Shown in pieces: positions 58,998-64,000 of a stretch of 64,000 bases of DNA. The stretch lies in assembly GCF_905220565.1 (NCBI RefSeq), contig NC_059415.1, forward strand, positions 10,401,001 to 10,465,000, written 5' to 3'. The position numbers and the translations under genes were made by a program. The stretch comes from Melitaea cinxia (Eukaryota > Arthropoda > Insecta > Lepidoptera > Nymphalidae). The notes below the pieces were generated by a model. The model was not told the origin of the DNA. It saw only the letters and a list, made by a program, of their open reading frames with translations, and made no database searches. Position 1 is the stretch's first letter; each line of letters opens with the position of its first letter.

Positions 58998-59250
58998 TCA
59001 AATTTTTGAAGTAAAACTTCTTTGTGCACTCTTGACTTGGGGAATAAGCTGGTGAATGCGTGACGGAGCGTTACGAAAAGTGTCATAGGACGAGGCGAAC
59101 GGGACAAAATAGACTGGTGTGAGTAAACATTTTTTTTCGCTCTTACTTTCATATGAAGCCAGTTACGTTTCGTTTATCTAAGACACAGTGCAGGCCTATT
59201 GCTAAAGAGGTTTTAATTCTATCGTGTGGTCTAAAGCACACTCGTTTTTT
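58998..59250 (-). repeat. Repeat family D copy
   Basis: TGAAGTAAAACTTCTTTGTGC...AAAGCACACTCG: both inverted arms present. Ends about 25 bp before the LINE tail. Confidence 0.75.
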
Positions 59251-59500
59251 TTTTTTGTTTCATGTACCATAGTAGTTTATTTTATTTTTATTTATTTATT
59301 TATTTTGTTTCAGACATAAGTAGTCCATATCTTAATGTTAGTATTACAAAAACAACTTATATCTAATGTTAGTAAATCAATATAAATATGAATAAAAGTA
59401 AATAAAGATATCAAACAACAAATAAAATCAATACAAATCCATAACAAGCAAAAGTAAAAAAGTAAAAGTAAAAGTAATAGCTATCTGGACACGACCCTCG

Positions 59501-62281
59501 TCAGTCAGAATGTAGCCGTATCCAGTGGCGCAGTATTGCTGAGTCCCAGCGGTCCGCCAGTGCACTCAGAATGCCGTTCGAGCTGGTTCGTAGCCTCCGG
59601 AGCATGGATGCACACCTCTTACGAATAATAGCCTTAAAGCTATCAACGCGCCTCGTAGTAAACATTTCGGAGGCACTGCAGTAACGCGGCAACTCGAGCA
59701 GCACTCTGAATGCATTGTTGTACTGGACTCTCAGGGCGTTGTACGCACGCTGCGTATACCTGACCCAAAGGCTGCAGGTGTAGAAGGATTGGCAATATGC
59801 CTTAAACAGAGTTACTTTTACACTATCACTACACCTTGCAAACCTTCGGGCCAGCATGTTGCAGCGCACGGCCAGTGCCCTGCGCTCTCGCTCCACATCC
59901 TCGTCATCACTGAGGTTGTCCGAAACCCAGTGACCCAGATACTTAAAACGTTCTACTCTATTTAAAGCAACACCTCCAAGATATAAAGGTGGCACATTCG
60001 CATAGACTTTCTTGCCGGCCTTAAACACTAGGAGTTCACTCTTCTTCGAGTTATATCTGAGTCCCTGGGCCTCAGCGTACCGTTCACAAATCCGCATTAA
60101 TTTGCGCAGTGCACCTATAGACGGGCTTAACAGTACCATATCGTCAGCGTAACTGATGTTATTTACGCAGACGCCCCCGATATGACAGCCAATGTTGCTA
60201 TTACTAAGCTCGGCAAGCAGCCCGTTCATATAAAGGTTAAACAAACGAGGAGAGGTCAAGCCCCCCTGTCTAACCCCACATTCCAACCCGTACATTTCTG
60301 AGTGCGTGCCCGCCCACTTTACAACATTCCGTTGGTTGTAGTACCAGTATTCTAGCACAGATGCAACCTCGCAGGGTACATCAGTCTCCTCCCTTAATTT
60401 TTTCCAGAGCACATCATACCGTATTGTATCAAAAGCTTTTGATAAATCCAGAAAACAGGCATAAACTGGAGTTTTTCTAGCTGTATAGTACTGTACAGTC
60501 TGCTTGAGGCATAGGATGGCACTCTCTGTAGAAAGACCCGGTCTAAAACCAAATTGGGAGTCTTGAAGCTTAATATGCCCCTCTAACTGCTTATCAAGCA
60601 GACTGTCCAGTACCTTAGCTATGACCGTAGCGAGTGAGATTGGTCTATAGTTGGACACATCGGATACATCCCCTGTTTTATTTTTCAATATAGGTACTAC
60701 TATGGTGTACATAAGACCCTCTGGCAGATAACTGTGACTTATACATAAGTTAAAAAACATAGCGAGAACTCTAGACAAGTCAGGCTCTGCATACTTCAGA
60801 TGCTCAATACTGAGCCCATCGTGACCGGGTGACTTACCTCGTACCATCTGACTTATGACCCTCTTTACATCGTTAGCGGAAAATCTAACGTTTATTGACT
60901 TCGGTTGCACAGTATTGAGCATCCGAGTACCGGAGCTGCTCGATAGATCAACCTTGAAATGTTGTCTAAAAAAGTTTGCTATATCACGGGGTTCGTGAAA
61001 GCCAGCAACGCTCGCAGGGCGGCTATTTGACTTTGGATTCAATTTGTTTGTTTTCTTCCAAAATTTACTAAAATTTTTACTTGCGTGATGTTGCGCTATG
61101 ATATCTAACTTTATTTGATTTTCATTTTCCTGACACAATTTTAATTTTGACTTAAAAACCCGTCTGCTTTCCCTCATCTCCTCATAAACCGATCCCCCCT
61201 TTGGCTTACCCATAAGAAGCCAATTTTGATAGAATAATCGTGCCGTCCTGTGAGCGTCACTGACATGCATATTCCATCCCGGTACAGATCTATGTTTTCG
61301 AAAAGTAGGGCCCACATAGGAGTTCACAGCCGCCTCTCTAAGTATTTGCACTATGTTATCATACATTCGTTTTAAATCGTATCTATGTTTAATGTCACTA
61401 CAGAAACCATCGGCGCATTCGCAAAAATGCGCAGGAAACACTATCTTACTAAGCTCATTTTGACATAACTTCGAGTATTTACTGGTCTGTTCTGAGCTTC
61501 TTTCCCCCCAAATAACTTTATTAACCCTGGTGTTAGGGGATGTCAACTTAGGCGTTATAAGTTGAAAATTACACTCAACAATTAAAGGCAAGTGATCAGA
61601 CCAGTAAACATCATATAGTATCGCAACATTACAAATCGAGCGACTGGCCGCGTCGGTCGTCACGCAGTGATCGAGCCAGCGCCGACAGCCGTGCGCATCA
61701 CTCACGAATGTATAACTGTCTAGAGGAAGTATTTCCATGTCCACACACGACCACTTTCGTTCGACACAGAAGTTCAATAGTTCGTTTGAAAATAACTCAC
61801 CCGGGTGTGCATTAAAATCCCCAAGCACATACACAGCCTCCACGTCGTTGTTTTCTATTAACGCGTTTATTTCACTAAGACACTCCGTATATTCGAGTAA
61901 GTTTTCCGGTTTCGCGGTAGGCATGTACACCGACACAACTAAACTCGATCGATCACCGTGCACTATTTTAATAGCTGCCACTCGAACACTAGCACTAGTT
62001 AACGCGGTGACACACGGGAACGTTGACTTTCTCCATAGCAGAGCCACTCCACCGTACGGCCTGCCCCTCAATACTCCAACAGACGTATCTACAGCAGAGG
62101 TCCCGGTAAATGCAAACCCGTCGTCGATGGTACCCAGGTAGGACAAGTCATGTGGCAGCAACCAGGTCTCTTGCAGTGCAACGACATCTGCCTTGAGGCA
62201 GAGCTTTCTAATACATTCCGTGGATCTCACTACGCTCTTACAATTAAAACTTATTAATTTTATGGGCGTACTGTTATCCAT
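59501..62281 (-). CDS. LINE ORF2: endonuclease and reverse transcriptase, 926 aa
   Basis: Residues about 8-240 are an APE-type endonuclease: LISFNCKSVVRSTECI, VVALQETWLL (catalytic Glu), VYVLGDFNAHPGE, and YWSDHLPLIVECNF (SDH). RT at about 470-760: NYRPISLATVIAKVLDSLL, ACFLDLSKAFDTIRYDVL (Asp), GVRQGGLTSPRLFNLYMNGL, ISYADDMVLLSP (catalytic ADD). A conserved C-terminal region follows (KYLGHWVSDNLSDDEDVERE, LPRYCSASEMF, ADRWDSAILRHW). No interruption; all catalytic motifs are intact. Length suits a complete ORF2 without RNase H. Confidence 0.95.
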   Translation of the reverse strand: MDNSTPIKLISFNCKSVVRSTECIRKLCLKADVVALQETWLLPHDLSYLGTIDDGFAFTGTSAVDTSVGVLRGRPYGGVALLWRKSTFPCVTALTSASVRVAAIKIVHGDRSSLVVSVYMPTAKPENLLEYTECLSEINALIENNDVEAVYVLGDFNAHPGELFSNELLNFCVERKWSCVDMEILPLDSYTFVSDAHGCRRWLDHCVTTDAASRSICNVAILYDVYWSDHLPLIVECNFQLITPKLTSPNTRVNKVIWGERSSEQTSKYSKLCQNELSKIVFPAHFCECADGFCSDIKHRYDLKRMYDNIVQILREAAVNSYVGPTFRKHRSVPGWNMHVSDAHRTARLFYQNWLLMGKPKGGSVYEEMRESRRVFKSKLKLCQENENQIKLDIIAQHHASKNFSKFWKKTNKLNPKSNSRPASVAGFHEPRDIANFFRQHFKVDLSSSSGTRMLNTVQPKSINVRFSANDVKRVISQMVRGKSPGHDGLSIEHLKYAEPDLSRVLAMFFNLCISHSYLPEGLMYTIVVPILKNKTGDVSDVSNYRPISLATVIAKVLDSLLDKQLEGHIKLQDSQFGFRPGLSTESAILCLKQTVQYYTARKTPVYACFLDLSKAFDTIRYDVLWKKLREETDVPCEVASVLEYWYYNQRNVVKWAGTHSEMYGLECGVRQGGLTSPRLFNLYMNGLLAELSNSNIGCHIGGVCVNNISYADDMVLLSPSIGALRKLMRICERYAEAQGLRYNSKKSELLVFKAGKKVYANVPPLYLGGVALNRVERFKYLGHWVSDNLSDDEDVERERRALAVRCNMLARRFARCSDSVKVTLFKAYCQSFYTCSLWVRYTQRAYNALRVQYNNAFRVLLELPRYCSASEMFTTRRVDSFKAIIRKRCASMLRRLRTSSNGILSALADRWDSAILRHWIRLHSD

Positions 62282-62290
62282 TACGATGTT

Positions 62291-63574
62291 TTATTTACAT
62301 ATTTCTCGCTTTTCCCCTGACATTCTTCCGTTCCGATGAAAACTAATAAAACGACGGAACGATATTCCTTCTGGCCAAAAGTCCTCACACAAAAAAGTTT
62401 CAAGTTTGTATTGTGGTACAAAAATTTTAAAAGCACAATACGCTTTATCATGCCGCATATTCCACTTAGTTAACTTAACATCTAGACTTGTTTTATTTTT
62501 AATGTAATTGAAAATATCTTCTTCCGTTGTCTGTTTTGATACATTGTAAATGTATATAGGAACACTAATATCCGCAGCTCTAAAGTTATTTTCTGGCTGA
62601 ACAACCGCTTTTCCTTTATTTCCCGTAAAGCGATTTCTATATTTTTTCCTTTGTACTTGCTGCCACTCACTCGTTTTCTGTTCATGTTTCCATTTCCCAT
62701 TTTCCTTGGCTACGCTAGCAAACGATTTCACAGATGTTACAATTTTTGTTTCCGTATTTGATTCGCCCGCAAGTTCTAATGCATCGTTGTTTACATTACG
62801 CGTCGCAGCCGGCAGTGATAGCTCAATGGGCGGGCTAAGCGCGGGGTGCGGAGCGCGTGGCGATCGCAGCTGATTCATCGTAGGTTCAACGTTTTGCACG
62901 TCGTCAGCTGTTTCTTTGTTTCGTCGCGGTGTACAATTTATGTCCCTACCCTCTTTCATGTAAACGACATCATTCGATTTTATTATAGGAAATATTCCTG
63001 TTGGCCCACTATTTAATTCAAAACTATTAATTAAACATGCACCACGATTAGTATTTATAATGTTGTTGGTGTTACAGTTATAATCGAGCGGATTATTTAT
63101 ACTCGTACATTTTTGTTTTAATTCTAGCACTTCTTCTTTTGTTGCATAAATGTCTGTCATCCGATCTATGTCTTGTCTTAACTTAACAAGGTCCTTGAGA
63201 ATCCGAGTAGCGTCCAGGTGATCGAACAAAACTGGGGGTAGTTTATGCAATTCCCGTGCCACAAAGACGGGAACTATCTCTGGATCGCTTTCTTTAAGAC
63301 AGCAAATAATGTCCTCTATGTCCCTCACCACTTTTCCTTTCCGTTTTCTTACTTTCTTCTTGCTGTTCGCGATGGAATCAAAAAGTAAATTCTTTGCGAC
63401 TGTAATTTCGTTCTCCGAAAATGCTGTTTCGCAGATTCGACATATACTGTCCTCGTCCATTACGTCTATTTTATTACAGACAAATGCAAGGACTTCATTA
63501 ATAACTATATTACACGAATTGCATTTAACTGTTGTAATTACTTGTTCACCACTATCTTTCGCCTTGTGACTCAT
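62291..63574 (-). CDS. LINE ORF1: zinc-binding and RNA-binding protein, about 427 aa
   Basis: The frame is open from 63691; I prefer the Met at 63574 (MSHKAKDSGEQ) because a Cys-rich domain follows at once: VKCNSCNIVINEV, FVCNKIDVMDEDSICRIC, a PHD/zinc-like pattern found in ORF1 of related LINEs. Then LHKLPPVLFDHLDATRILKD and a coiled stretch; near the end VPIYIYNVSKQTTEEDIFNY and FKIFVPQYKLETFLCED resemble an RRM-like fold. It binds element RNA as part of the retrotransposition particle (family knowledge). Confidence 0.85.
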   Translation of the reverse strand: MSHKAKDSGEQVITTVKCNSCNIVINEVLAFVCNKIDVMDEDSICRICETAFSENEITVAKNLLFDSIANSKKKVRKRKGKVVRDIEDIICCLKESDPEIVPVFVARELHKLPPVLFDHLDATRILKDLVKLRQDIDRMTDIYATKEEVLELKQKCTSINNPLDYNCNTNNIINTNRGACLINSFELNSGPTGIFPIIKSNDVVYMKEGRDINCTPRRNKETADDVQNVEPTMNQLRSPRAPHPALSPPIELSLPAATRNVNNDALELAGESNTETKIVTSVKSFASVAKENGKWKHEQKTSEWQQVQRKKYRNRFTGNKGKAVVQPENNFRAADISVPIYIYNVSKQTTEEDIFNYIKNKTSLDVKLTKWNMRHDKAYCAFKIFVPQYKLETFLCEDFWPEGISFRRFISFHRNGRMSGEKREICK

Positions 63575-63734
63575 CTTCGCAACCGTCCGCTCGTAAGCGC
63601 AAGCGACAGACGATATCATAATTAAAGTATTCAGATTACGCTGAGACACCTCCTTTTGCAAACAAATTATATCCACAATCATGTTATACATTCTGCAATT
63701 TTTTAAATTATATTTACGAGGTCATTACTGCCAT

Positions 63735-64000
63735 ATTTACACCTATTAGATAGGGGTTACCGTAGCCTACAGAAGCCTGGAATACCAGAAGCATCGCAAG
63801 TGCGTTGCCAACCTATGTAAGAGCTCTGGGCTCCTTACTCACGAAAGGACTACTTGATATCAGGCAATTTAAGCTGTGATCGTTCGTAAAGTTGACTCCG
63901 AACCAAGCTCTCAATATCATGTAGGATGGAGAAAACATAACAGAGGTTGTTAGCCATTATTTAGCTGTAAAGTTAAGGTACTTCACCAGTCGGGCTGCTC
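63735..64000 (-). repeat. Repeat family E copy, diverged
   Basis: TAGGGGTTACCGTAGCCTACAGAAGCC...CGCAAGTGCGTTGCC...CTTCACCAGTCGGGCTGCTC, running off the window end. Confidence 0.65.

Larger units (their letters stand above)
59275..63700 (-). mobile_element. Near full-length two-ORF LINE (CR1/L2-Rex-Daphne-like)
   Basis: Minus strand: 5' region near 63700, ORF1 63574-62291, ORF2 62281-59501, 3' UTR with TTACTTTTACTTTTAC repeats and an (AAATA)n tail at 59275-59310. Both frames are open and only 9 nt apart. The clade call is from sequence motifs only. It sits in sense orientation in the upstream mim intron. Confidence 0.85.

Overview
This window is eukaryotic and almost certainly from a lepidopteran (butterfly or moth). 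It is AT-rich with small GT-AG-spliced exons. It holds insect-type Dscam and mim genes and many repeat families I know from lepidopteran genomes (Helitron-like elements ending in GCTAG, tRNA-derived SINEs, CR1/Jockey-type LINEs, short MITE-like elements). No prokaryotic operon, CRISPR array or bona fide tRNA/rRNA gene was seen.

Layout. (1) Positions 1-3181 are non-coding, mostly repeats, in an intron of the first gene. (2) 3182-21216, plus strand: the 3' two thirds of a Dscam-family adhesion receptor. I resolved 24 exons whose phases all join into one open frame of 1133 codons plus stop: end of Ig7, Ig8, Ig9, FN1-FN4, Ig10, FN5-FN6, one membrane segment and a short cytoplasmic tail. Ig1 to most of Ig7 lie before the window. 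(3) 21217-26547: the region between two convergent genes. (4) 26548-56744, minus strand: 20 exons of the missing-in-metastasis (mim/MTSS1) gene, joining into one frame of 800 codons plus stop, from the C-terminal part of the I-BAR (IMD) domain through a Ser/Pro- and Gln/Asn-rich middle to a C-terminal WH2 motif. The first exons lie beyond 64000. (5) 34759-46348, plus strand: a five-exon gene of 159 codons nested in the largest mim intron, with an apparent signal peptide and no family I recognise. (6) 59275-63700, minus strand: a LINE with both ORFs open.

Mobile DNA dominates the rest. A 5'-truncated LINE (8150-10600) is broken by one in-frame stop. Older relics include a mariner-type transposase (4690-5063), a LINE RNase H/zinc-knuckle tail (43120-44410) and an RTE tail (53345-53525). 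Three related Helitron-like composites (950-2140, 37447-39150, 39154-41173) carry 2, 4 and 5 internal tandem units of about 282 bp.

Functionally, the Dscam-like receptor (cell recognition) and mim (membrane curvature and actin) are separate genes arranged tail to tail. I see no evidence that they act together beyond proximity. The least explained items are the nested secreted-protein gene, the 172-bp tandem duplication of the Ig10 exon, the Helitron internal tandem arrays, the decayed duplicate of a mim exon edge, and a strong cryptic acceptor before a mim exon.
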